From Arachis hypogaea (lineage: Eukaryota; Streptophyta; Magnoliopsida; Fabales; Fabaceae): 64,000 nucleotides of DNA. Within the stretch, counting starts at the first letter, position 1, and each line of letters starts with the position of its first letter. The notes under the pieces are model-generated. The model saw only the letters and a list, made by a program, of their open reading frames with translations. It was not told the DNA's origin and did no database searches. Location: contig NC_092051.1 in NCBI RefSeq assembly GCF_003086295.3, forward strand, positions 8,982,810 through 9,046,809. The letters are read 5' to 3'. Made by a program: the position numbers and the translations under genes. Positions 1 through 10,627 of this stretch are shown one piece after another.

Positions 1-2502
1 TAGTGTTTGTATCTTTTTATGGATACAAATAGTATTTTTATTCTTTATTTGTATTAGCAAGTGATAGATGTGTATGAATTATGAAATGGGAGATACCTAA
101 TATCAAAAGAGAATGAAACACACATGACACGAAACAACAATAATGGAAACAAAGGGACCCCGCAAGCAATGGCGGATCCACGGGGCCTAAGCTAGCTATG
201 GTGCCCAAAATTTTTAAAAAAAATAGTAAATAGTAATAATTAATAATATTAATTTTTTTATATATAATATTAGAAAAAAATATAAATTATAAAATTTTAT
301 AAATTAAAATAACTAAAAACTATATTATGTATTGGATATTTGAATTATTGTTGTTCTTGTTAACAAATAGTTCATTCTAATAATTAATAAAAATTGTTCT
401 ATTATACTAATTCAAGTCCATATTATTAATTAAAGTAATACTAGTATATTTTTCAAATATTTTTTTCAAATCATCAGAGGCATCAGCACCACTTTTCTAC
501 TCTTCTCATTCTAATTTTCTTTCCATACCAAAACAAGATATATGAAGAAAAACCATTGAAGAGAAGTAAACAGCAAAATATTAACCATTGAATACACAAC
601 AAAGATTCAAAGAGATATATTTCAATTTTTTTAAAGTTAATAATAATGTCAAGTATTATTTACATTATTTATTTAAAATAATTAATTTATTTTTTTTTAT
701 AATAGACAATGTTCAAAGATTGAAGTGAAGGCAAAACTCAATAGAATTATTTTTGGGTGAGACTTGGAATAAAAAAATAATAAGGTAAATCAATAATTTT
801 ATTTTTGGTTTTTATATATTTGTGTTTCTAAAGTTATTTGTTATTGCTCAATAGGTTTAATATTTTTTTTAAGAAAATAACATATATGCAATTATTTTTG
901 TTTTTTTATTAGATAGTTCAAGTTAAGTTAAAAATGTCAAAGATGAAAACAATTCACTCATTTTTCAAGAGAAAAGAGAGAATATATGATGAATAAAATT
1001 CAGCTTCGGATTCTTTGAGTAATGTTTAAAATATTATTGAACAACCTGTGACACAACTTGTTCACTTCAGAGATGATAATTGATGATTTTAGTTCTATGA
1101 AGCATCGTCGAGCAAGTTTAAAAATATCAAAATCTTAAAATATGTAGTTGAACATTAACTTTTATATAATATAATTACTCTTTTAATATATATACTACAA
1201 ATCATATTTTATTAATTTTTTGTTATATTTTATATTTAATTGGCTCTCTTATAAAATTTCTGGGCAAGCATCTAACAGATAAACAGAACATGAAATATTA
1301 GGAAAGACACATGAAAGCCGGTTGCATATATTAATCTAATGGTTGATGCTTCATATAATAATATAGAGACTTTTTTTAAAGATGTTAATTAAATGATACT
1401 TTCTTTTGTTTTTTTGTTTACATTTATACATTTTTTTAATGAAAATAATATATATTTTAGTTTGTTTGACCAAAACTTTTTTCAATAATTATTATAATTG
1501 TACAAAAATTAGTGATAATTATTTAGTTGATTGAAATAATAATAATATAAAATATATATTTATTATTATTGTAATAAATTTTATTTATTTTTAATATTTT
1601 ATCATTAATTATAAAATATAGAAGTTTTGAATTAAATATGTTTATAATGAGCTAAAATATTTTATACTATATGATAAAAAATAAAAATAAATAAATTTAT
1701 TATTTTAATAATAAATCATATTTTATATTATTATTATTATTAGAATGACTTGAATCAACCAAACAATTATTATTAATTTATATACATATTTATAATAATT
1801 ATTGAAAAGTATATATGTTGATCAAATAAATTAAGTATGTTGTTTTAATCTTATAAAAAATTATATATTTTATAAATAAAAAAATTTCATATAGACATCT
1901 GATAACGAAGAGAAATGTCATTTTACTAATAATATATGATTTCTGCACACCATCCAGTTTTTTATTCATTGGAGAGGATCCACTCCCATAAAAACTTACG
2001 TTTAATTATTTTTATATTAAATTAATAATTAAAATCGTTATATTATTTAATACATTTGATTAAATTATTATCTAATAGTTATTAATTATTAATTTTATAA
2101 AAAAAATTGTATCATAATTTTTTATGATGTATAGACATTGTTACTAATACAAATATAAAACACACAGATACATAAATTTTAAATTTTTATGAAATATGGT
2201 ATATATATAAAATATAATATAATTTTTAAATAAATTATAATTATATTTTAATATTTTAATATTATTAAAATATAAATTAATTTTTTAATTATTTTTAAAA
2301 ATATTTAAAATAATTTTTATTTTAATAATTAATAATATATGTTATTTTTAAATATATTTTAAAAATATATATTAAAAATAAAATTAAATATATTAATATA
2401 TAATAATATTTAAATATATTTAAGTATATTTAAAAAAAATTTAAAATTTTTATTAAAATATAATTTGACATAAAAACAATATAAATAAATATTATATTCA
2501 AA
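1..2502. other. AT-rich intergenic DNA with transposon remnants
   Basis: This stretch is very AT-rich and has no ORF that resembles a host gene. The one recognisable coding trace is a hAT-like transposase N-terminus at 934-1140, listed separately. The phrase around 168-205 (a 'ggcggatcc...' border followed by 'tgcccaaaattttt') resembles the edge of old plant transposon copies, which is a recollection and not a proof. The part from about 1990 to 2500 is almost only A and T. Confidence 0.5.
934..1140 (+). pseudogene. Decayed N-terminus of a hAT-type (zinc-finger MYM-like) transposase
   Basis: Reading from the ATG at 934 gives a peptide starting MSKMKTIHSFFKRKERIYDE. This is the typical 'HSFFKRK' start of plant hAT transposases annotated as zinc finger MYM-type protein 1-like. 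In-frame stops follow within about 60 codons, with recognisable acidic and Ser-rich segments between them. The BED/TTF and RNase-H-like catalytic parts are not seen downstream; the sequence becomes AT-rich noise. The family assignment is from memory of the motif. This is a fossil and not a working gene. Confidence 0.4.
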
Positions 2503-2751
2503 ATGTATCCGGTATACAAGTATACAGATACAATAGCTCAAAAAAGTATTCCGTTGATAGTTAAATTTTCACGATATTTGAAGGAGCATATGGTTAAGGA
2601 GTCTTCAAAATCATCGAAGGGAAAGCAAGTGGGGTCCCTAATAAGAAGAATACATGAAATGGCATCTGATTCATTTGTTGTTCCTCAAAGCCCTCAACCT
2701 CAAAGACACGTTAAGGCCACCAACGTCTTTTTCTTGGACACGTGTTGTTAA
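2503..2751 (+). CDS. Hypothetical short ORF, unrecognised
   Basis: An 82-codon ORF begins at an ATG inside AT-rich sequence. Its second half has more balanced base use than its surroundings and encodes a basic, Ser/Lys-rich stretch, then a Pro/Gln segment (VPQSPQPQ), ending FFLDTCC. It could be a relic of a larger exon, because the first 25 codons look like flanking repeat and not protein. I recognise no domain, signal peptide or membrane segment. No promoter is obvious. It may well be non-coding. Confidence 0.15.
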   Translation: MYPVYKYTDTIAQKSIPLIVKFSRYLKEHMVKESSKSSKGKQVGSLIRRIHEMASDSFVVPQSPQPQRHVKATNVFFLDTCC

Positions 2752-4522
2752 TTTTGTTTTTCTTAAGGAATATATTATATTCTCTATCACATAAATTTAT
2801 GTGTCAGCAACTTGGTGTTTTTTCTTCATGAATTGAAAGGAAAGCAATGATTGTTTATGGGGCGAGAGTAACGCTTCAAACATGTAAGGCAATTTATGAG
2901 AGTATGGCATGTATGAGGATTGGAATGTTTTATTGTGCATCAGATAGAGCCTTAACTTTTACAATAATTATTTTATCCAGTTTTCTTGATATGTACAATG
3001 GATATAATATAAATTTCTTTCTTTCTATATGCTTTTATCAATTTTTAAAAAGACTATATAAAGTTTTATTGGTATGTTGTGATATAAATAATAAAGATTC
3101 TTCATGCAATGCTCAATTCAAAAGCTGGGTTGAAATGGTAGAAGTGTTGTGGAAGTTTGATTACACTAGCTTGGTAGTGGCACTGTCGCACTGAACTGAA
3201 AAGAGAAAAAAGAACCAATAACCATATTTCTTCACATAATGGACCACAAAAAGAAAGAAAGCACTGTGTAATGTTTATAGATAGCTGGGGCGTGGGATGT
3301 GAAAATATTTTGTGGTTATTCCGTTTTCGTCCACAAAAACTTGAATGGTGGGCCCTTTGAACACAAACCCAGGAGGGCCCAACAAATCTGAATCACAATT
3401 ATTTTGGCTACTAAAATGTTTATCGATTTTGCATATCATATTTTTGAACACAAATTAGTGGGACTACTTTTGCCGCGTTATTATGTGTATAATTACACCC
3501 ACCCCCCTCCCTTTTTTTTAAGATAAAAAATATCATTCATGGTTAGGGTTGTCAAAATGAGTTGCGGACGCATGAGTTAATTTGCTCGTAAAAAGAGACG
3601 AGTCCAGTCAGTAAAAAGATGACTACGACTCTATCATGAAACCACTCATCTCAAAAGTTTAAGCTTATAGGAGAAAGTTTTTGATATCATATCATGAAAT
3701 CACTCATTCCAAAAACTTAAGTTGATAGAAGAAAATAACATTAATAGTTATATCTCTAACAGACTCATTTAAAAATAGACTATTTTGATTTTATTCGAAT
3801 AATTTACTAATTAAGTGAATTCGAATAAAACGAATAGGTATTGATCCATTTGATTTTTTTTTTTAAACATATTAACCCTAAAATCAATTCAAACACATTA
3901 GGTTCCCAAGTTTAGTCCCAACTCTTCCCTTTTGGACAAGACTTGTAATTGTAATACCAATTTGTTAAACCCTGTTAATTTAGTTTTAAATATATAAACC
4001 TATGATAAAATTTGTTAACTTATATGGATATCAAATAAAAACTACTTTAGTACTTAGCATATCACGTTATTACCATTATGGAATATGGATCATATATATT
4101 TATTTGTCAACACCATAAAAGAACACACATTAATTAAATGATCATTTATTAATTCATCTACTTCTTTTATTATTTAGATTATTGTGCCTTGGTCTGTCTT
4201 TATTTGTTCGATTTCAAATGTGCCTTGAAAATACAGGAACTTCTGTGGCTTAAATAGGCCATTGACTATAACACCAAAAATATATGTGGTGGTGGAAGGT
4301 CTACCTCTTGGCGCACCAACAGAAACGGTGGCGCTAAAAATCAAACTTAATTCAGATAATGATAGTGATTTGGATTAAGCTCATGACTACTACATTTTGC
4401 TTAGCCTTTCAACGAGTAGAGAGTTCACCATGAAGCTTGTAGGATTTACTTATGTTAGATCTCATAATTTTTACATTCTTTTGGCATTCAATGATTTAAC
4501 TTTGGTATTTAAAAATAGATTT
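2752..4522. other. Intergenic, no gene seen
   Basis: AT-rich DNA with scattered short ORFs and no protein signature. Around 3620-3790 there is a diverged copy of a repeat also seen near 27500-27680 (shared phrases such as 'accactcatctcaaaag' and 'gttatatctctaa'). It is probably an LTR or TRIM remnant. Confidence 0.4.
3620..3790. repeat. Diverged LTR/TRIM-like repeat, copy 1
   Basis: Phrases around 'catgaaaccactcatctc', 'aagcttatag' and 'taatagttatatctctaa' recur at 27500-27680. In that second copy they border a primer-binding-site-like 'TGGTATTAGAG' on the minus strand. Two copies of the same short phrase also occur in tandem inside this stretch. It is too short and diverged to define ends. 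Confidence 0.3.
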
Positions 4523-4678
4523 GGATTCTCTAAAGTTTGAATTTCATTTTAGAGAGTAAAGTGTGATCTTCTACCCTTGAATAGTTTCTCTTTCATATTT
4601 ATTCTTGGTCTTACCTATAAAATAAATGGTGAGAGATCACACTTTACTCTCTAAAGTGAAATTCAAATTTTAGAGGAT
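4523..4678. mobile_element. Hairpin MITE (about 156 bp, about 47-bp inverted arms)
   Basis: The left arm (4523-4572) and right arm (4632-4678) are near-perfect reverse complements, for example 'gagagtaaagtgtgatct' against 'agatcacactttactctc', with a central loop of about 60 bp. There is no coding capacity. The compact fold-back form is typical of a miniature inverted-repeat transposable element. I could not find a clear target-site duplication, so the superfamily is open. A transcript across it would form a long hairpin. Confidence 0.65.
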
Positions 4679-5860
4679 GTGAACCCTTTAAAAAGTACGA
4701 AGATACTTAAGAGAATTACTTAAAAATTTATATATATGGTGACATGTTTTTTTTTTTTGGTCAATTTAGACTTTTTTTTTGGCCTTTGGTCAATTTAGAC
4801 TCGTGAGGATCGTTTTTGGTTATAAATGGGGAAAAGCCCAAAAGACTGTTGAGCAAGTTTTTGTTTACAAAATGAAGAAAAGCCCAAAATACTGGAGAGA
4901 ATTAATTTGTATTTATTTTTGGACATTGAGTGAGTTAACTGATTGACTCTTTTTAGTTTTTATAGTACCAAATCCTATGTTGTCCATCCAATGTTGGCGT
5001 GAGAGTTTTCCTATGTAATTGGTCCTTGGATTCTTATTCATTAATAATCCATCACAATTCAGCCCAAGATAAGGTAAATCTGTTCTAACTCTTAAATAAA
5101 GTGATTAATTGAACTAATTGGGTTCGTGTAGCAGTGAGCTCATTTATTTACTTTTTAAGTTTTGAATGTTTAAATTTTACTTTAGCAATTTATTAACTAA
5201 TAATAAGCCTATAAATAAACATCAAATCTACAATAGATTAATTTTTAATATGCAAAATAAGAGAATATCGTAAAAAAAAAAGTGATTAATTATCTTAAAA
5301 AGATATTTAATTCTTCCTGTGTACAAGAAATAAGTATTTACTAATAGATGTTGTTGTCATGTTTACGCCTTTAACAATTTATTTGACATCAAATAACTTG
5401 TAAATATTAATGTCATACCCAATGACGGAGCTTGAACAAAATTATTAGGGGAGCAAAAAGTTTAAGATAAAATTACATAATATTATTTATATTAATTATT
5501 TTTAAGTTTGTTATGACATGAAATAGGTAAAAAAAAGTTATAATTGTAAAAAATAATTAGAATATTATAAGCAGTGAAATATGTAAAAAGAATTATAGTT
5601 AGAACCATAAATATTACAAATTACAACATTCATTAAATATTTGAATATTTTTTTTAGAAAAAATTTAATTAAAAAACTAATAAAATATAAAATAATACTA
5701 AATTCAATAGATAAAAGGTTATCCAATTTATTAAAGACTTACAAATTTTCTATTAGTTTATACGAATACAATTAAACTGTGGGCGCGCTACACATCATGT
5801 AACCATATAATCAAGTTGGCCTAAGTCCAAATAGAGCACATTAATGACGAGTGAAAATAC
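4679..5860. other. Intergenic, no gene seen
   Basis: AT-rich, with poly-T runs near 4750 and a short imperfect duplication of 'ggtcaatttagact' (4760-4800). The phrase 'gacggagcttgaacaaaatt' near 5415 looks like the border of an old transposon copy, but no coding trace follows. Confidence 0.35.
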
Positions 5861-6249
5861 GTGCTGGAAAACTCTCGTAACTTCACGCTTATTATGAAAA
5901 AACGTTACTTCTTCCCCAGTACAAAACCGCTCATTCTCTTCGAATCTCTCTTAAAATCACTCAAACTTCAGTCACGTTTTTTGCGAAAACCACAACTGGA
6001 GAAGAATCGCGGGAAGATTTGGCAAGGAACAACCAGAAACGAACAAAAACAGCAACAAAGATTCGCCTTTCTCCTCCTCCTCATTCTCCTCCTTCTTTTT
6101 CGCGTTCCTTCTTCTTCACCTGTTTTCTCTTTATCTTTTTTCTTTTGTTGTTATTGCTACTGTATTTTTTTTTTGCCTTTTTCTCTTTCTCTCTCTCTGG
6201 TGAAGAAGCAATAGAAGGTGAGGAGGAAGAGTTTTAAATTGTGCAGAAC

Positions 6250-6685
6250 AGAAATGAACCGAAATGGCCAACTCCACTGAACCGAACATCATTCATGTGC
6301 TGAATAAAACGTCATAAACATTTAATCATCAAAGAAAAATATTTTTACATGCACAAGGACTCAATTAAATACACTGACAATCAAGTAAATCAAAATGAGC
6401 AACTCCACTAAACTAAACAACATTTATGTGCTGAATAAAACGTCATAAACATTCAATCATCAAAAATAGCATTTTTCCATGCAAAAGAAGTCAACTGAAC
6501 ACATAACAATCAGGTGAACCGAAATAACCAACACCATTGAACCGAACAACAATCATGTGTTGAATAAAACGTGATAAACATTCAATCAGTAAGAAAAATA
6601 TTTCTGCATGCACAAGGACTCAACTGAATACATTAACAATCAAGTGAATCAAAATGAGCAACTCCACTTAACCGAGCAAAATGTT
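6250..6685. repeat. Tandem repeat, 130-bp period, about 3.3 copies
   Basis: The phrase 'accgaacawcawtcatgtg' followed by 'ctgaataaaacgtcataaac' recurs with unit starts at 6281, 6411, 6541 and 6671, an exact 130-bp step. Units also share 'catgcacaaggactcaa' and 'caatcaagtgaatcaaaatg'. They differ by scattered substitutions, so the array is not fresh. The pyrimidine-rich ORFs just upstream (5861-6237) have no recognisable protein and probably belong to the same repeat unit. Confidence 0.7.
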
Positions 6686-6689
6686 GGTG

Positions 6690-7643
6690 TTGTTGGTGAA
6701 AAAGTAGAAGCAGAAGCAGAAGCAGAATAAGAACCTATGTGCACGAATTTGAAAGAAGGAGGAGGAGGAAGAGGAGGAGAAATACTATTCTTGTTCCATG
6801 AGCATTGTTCGGTTCGGTGGCCTCCTTTTACTTTATTCAGTATTTAAGATTATTGTGATAGCATGTAGCAATCATTTCCTAGCTGTCTCAACGTAATAGT
6901 CTCATTCGACTGATTTGAAGTTGAATTATTCATTGTTTTCATTCAGAAGTGTAGATCGAAGTAGAAAACGAAGAAGAAGAAAAACGACGGAGCTTATTAC
7001 ATTGAATTCAATGCAGATCAATAATGAAGAATGCGAGCAGAGAAGAAAAATGCGAACAGAGGAATTTGGTTGAAGAACGAAAACGCGAGAAGAGAACAAA
7101 ATTTACGTTATATGAGGTGCGTGTATAATAAACGCGTAAGGGGGTTGGAGAGGCGCGTCTGATTGAAGTTACTTGAATAGCTTGGATGAAAAAATTATAT
7201 GGACGTAGACATTTTCTGTTATATTTAATTAGTTCTTTTTCATCAAAGTGATGGGTAATAATTAGATTATGTTAGTATTAAATATGAATTTATTAAGTTG
7301 TTAAGTCCATTCCAGCATTTTCCTGGTAAAACATGAGAATTGAGCACAAGTAATTGTTGCTGGAAGAACATAATACTAACTAATTAATTGAATTAGTTTC
7401 ACTTTTTATCTACATGTTACTAATGCTTTTATAAAATATTTGGGGGCCATGGCCGTCATTGTCCAAGAGAAATATAGATTCTTTGTTTACAAAGAAGATT
7501 CCAATGTCATAATAACTTGGACTTTTTTGAGTCACTTTGAACTTCAGAGTTCCCTGCATATGACTTGTTCTCACTTTCTTTTCCTATATAATAATACTTG
7601 TCAGCAAGATTCAATGTAAAAGAACAAAATCTTATATCCCTTT
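6690..7643. other. Non-coding between the tandem repeat and SSL-A
   Basis: GAA/AGA-rich sequence (6700-7100) passes into AT-rich sequence. No gene is recognised. The last few hundred bases before 7644 would hold the 3' UTR and polyadenylation region of SSL-A, which reads leftwards. Confidence 0.4.
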
Positions 7644-10533
7644 TCACTTTACTATCCTTTTGTACTTTCCAGCAAAGGGTGTATCTATGGAACCCACCCA
7701 TAAGACCCCATCTTTTTCCTCCACCTCACTAATAGAATTCCCAACCAAACCTTCAACAACTTCCAACACATCACCCTCCTCACTTAGCCTAATTACAATT
7801 CCACTACTCCCTTTCAACTTAGCCAAATATGAATATATCCTTGTAATGTCCAAAGGAACCTTAACTAGTACTTTTCCAATCCAATCATATGACAGAATCC
7901 ATTCTATAAGTCTCTGCCTTCTTGAGTGAATTCCAACCCAGAATCCCCCTCTTGGACTACGTTTGATGTTGTCTGGGAAACCTGGAAGATCTGCAAAGTG
8001 TTCCAATGTTCCAGCCTTTGGTGTGCTTAGCCAATACTTGAGTACTCTGCAGTTTGTAGTCTCTACTATTAAAATATAGTCACCATCTTTGCTTAATGCT
8101 ACACCATTTGCAAATGCCAGATTGTTTAGGACAAGTGTTAATTCTTTGCTTTGTGGGTCATATTTCATTAGCCTACCTGTTCTGTCCTTGCTTAGTATCA
8201 AAGATACATAATTCCTGCAATTTTGTTAGCATGTCACTCTCATAATATATTAGGATCAATTAATTTTCATTACAATTATTATATAGAATATTATGTCTTT
8301 ATTATTACGATTTTTTTAGCATTCCAGTTTAATCTCTTGTTTGTAACTGTCACAAACATCGATAAACTTTTGAATACTAGTAAATGTGGTAAGTTAGTGT
8401 TACCTTCTATGGTATATTGAACTGCTGGTAGTGAAGTAGACTAGTCCAGTTGTTTGATCAATATCCAAACTGTTGGTGAAGGTGGAAGTGATGAGTGAAG
8501 AGGCAGCGCCACCATGAGGCCCAACAACAAGGAGACCCTTGTATGCATCAGCAACATAAAGCTCACCGGTGTGGTTGCTGAAGCATAAACCAAGTGGCCT
8601 CCCACAAATGTGTTCTTTCTTCTTCTGCTCCTCAATTGATCCTCCACACTCCTCGGATTCAGATTCTTCATCATCATCTTTGCCCCTTATAGTAAATTTT
8701 AAATAAAAAATAAGTTATATAAAAAGCACACGTTTCAATGTTAATTCTAAATGTTGTGTATAGTATGAGTGAGGAGAATGAAGTGAGTGATAAGGTTGTT
8801 GCAACATGCAGTTGCGGAGTTATTAACGGTAACAGTAACGGCCATGCATGTCCCAAGTTTAATAAGCAAAGAATAGGCAAGAAAGTGAAAGCTAACAAAT
8901 CTAATAATTTAAGGAAAGAGAAAACACTCTCCATCCCTTTCTTCGTTTGCAACCAACAAAACATCTCAAGTCTCAAGTCTCAAGTCTCAACTGCATCACC
9001 ATAGCTTAATTGCGTATCTTATCTATAACTTAATTGCGTCTTGGTATGCGCATCATACTTAGCTTCCTCATACCACACGTCAACTTAGCCTAAAGTTTTC
9101 CTTCAGGGGAAACCAATGCGCCACGTATTTCCTTTCACTTACATGATTAAGGCTAACCATACTTTTAGAAACAAAAATATTATTATATCTAAAATCAATT
9201 ACTAAAATTAATTATTTATATATTTATATATAAATATATATAATTTAATTTATTTTTACGTATATTTATATTTCAGTATTTTACATTAATGAGTAAAAAA
9301 TTATTACTACTTTAATTAATTTCTCACACTGTCAAACTGACCCTAACATATTTACTTGAGATTAATTATTATTAAGAAGCAAGTAAAAATTAGAAAAATT
9401 CAATAATATACGAGTTGTGCCGCTAGAAAATCAACTAAAAAGATAGTCAATTAAAGCTAATTAATTAAAAAACAAAAAATTTGTTATAAAAAAATAATTT
9501 TTTACTATTTTAATTTTTAAATTTCAAAACTAAATACAAAAAATTGGTTTGAATTGACTTACGTTATAGTTTATTCATTATACTTTTTCTATATGAGCAC
9601 CAAGAATCTCCTTTATCCTAATCAAAATAAAAATGATTTAATTTCTATAGAGCATCAATATAAAAGATTAAAAAAATTCAAAAATTATTAAAATTTATTA
9701 TTTTAGTCATTATTTTTAATTATTAATTTATTTTTTTAATCTAATAATCTAACTACATATTTTCAATCTATATTTTTAAATATTAATAATTAATTACTAG
9801 TCCAAAATAATAAATTTTATTAGCCCCTCTTTGTAAAAAAGTTCTTTTTTATATATTACATTATTACATTTGCATACTAATAAAAGTAATTACTTGTCAT
9901 AAGGATTTTATACTATGAGCGATCATTAAAATTAAACTAAAAAAGAAAAAAAAATTCAAAACAGCCTGTGACGATTACAAACGATTACTTTAAAAGACAA
10001 CGACATTTTTAATAAAAAAAATTCTAATTCAAGCATTGACAATTATTTCAAAAAGACAATGAAACTATCAAAAAAAAGTTAATGTTATTTTTTTGGCACT
10101 AGAACTAATTAATCCAAAAAAAATCAAAAATCAAATTGGATGTTTTTTTTTTTTCTTAAAACCTCGTTGTCCTTTCGAGATAATTATTACTCGCTAAAAA
10201 AATAAAATAAAAATTATAGAGCATAAAGAATTGTTGATGGCATTTGTACCTGGTGGGAGAAAAGGTGAGGGCAAAGTTGAGCCAGCGGTTAAGAGTAGGG
10301 TCCCATTTGATTATTCTACCATCGGAGACGCCGGTGTAAGGGCCACCACCGCGAGGGTCGAAGGCAAAACTCTCCGGTCCCACTGCGTTTTCAATGGGAA
10401 TGGCCTCGTACTCATCATCATCAACCCCGCCTTTCAACCTCGAACCACACAAGTAAGCTACCAGAACAACTGCCACCGTCACCGTCACCACCACCACAGC
10501 CGCCATAACGTGCGGCTCTGCATGTATCTTCAT
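7644..10533 (-). CDS. SSL-A: strictosidine-synthase-like / APMAP-like protein, three exons
   Basis: Exons on the minus strand are 10533-10250, 8685-8404 and 8214-7644, with introns of 1564 and 189 bp. All splice sites are GT..AG, both junctions are phase 2, and the spliced frame is open for 378 codons. Residues 9-30 form a hydrophobic signal anchor (VMAAVVVVTVTVAVVLVAYL). After it comes the six-bladed beta-propeller of the strictosidine synthase family, with family marks GPESFAFD, GGGPYTGVSDGRI, CGRPLGL, ADAYKGLLVVGP, LAFANGVALSKDG, GFPDNI and SEVEEKDG..W.GS. Plant SSL proteins are usually endomembrane or secreted esterase-like proteins, not true alkaloid synthases; the substrate is unknown. 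Exon 2 opens with an acidic run, and the loop after VVGP is six residues shorter than in SSL-B. Confidence 0.88.
8686..10249 (-). other. SSL-A intron 1
   Basis: An unusually long (1.56 kb) AT-rich intron lies between the anchor exon and the first propeller exon. The donor reads CCAG|GTACAA and the acceptor CTATAAG|GGGC on the minus strand. ORFs inside it on either strand (for example 8738-9004) have no protein signature. Confidence 0.75.
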
Positions 10534-10535
10534 GA

Positions 10536-10539
<4 letters not shown>

Positions 10540-10565
<26 letters not shown>
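10540..10565. repeat. (GA)13 microsatellite in the SSL-A 5' UTR
   Basis: Twenty-six bases of perfect GA sit 7 bp upstream of the SSL-A start codon, reading CT on the transcribed strand. CT-rich 5' leaders are common in plants and can act as GAGA-type elements. Confidence 0.9.
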
Positions 10566-10566
<1 letters not shown>

Positions 10567-10618
10567 TGATATTTGAGAAGAGCTTAGAGCTGCACTACCA
10601 CTCTCTAACTCTCTTCTT

Positions 10619-10627
10619 GTTTTATAG
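10619..10627 (-). promoter_or_regulatory. TATA box of SSL-A
   Basis: On the minus strand this reads CTATAAAAC, about 90 bp upstream of the SSL-A ATG. That places a start about 30 bp downstream and a short CT-rich leader. The assignment is by position and consensus only. Confidence 0.55.

Noticed and set aside
2847..3194. 115-codon plus-strand ORF
   Set aside because: No domain, odd composition, AT-rich flanks without promoter or splice signals. Likely chance.
5413..5640. Possible hAT-type border phrase ('gacggagcttgaacaaaatt')
   Set aside because: No inverted end, duplication or coding trace found. The resemblance rests on memory alone.
5861..6237. Two overlapping ORFs of 117 and 72 codons on the plus strand
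   Set aside because: Both are driven by CT-rich sequence (Leu/Phe/Ser/Pro runs). No domain is seen, and they abut the 130-bp tandem repeat.
8738..9004. 88-codon plus-strand ORF inside SSL-A intron 1
   Set aside because: Antisense to an intron of a well-supported gene, with no family resemblance.
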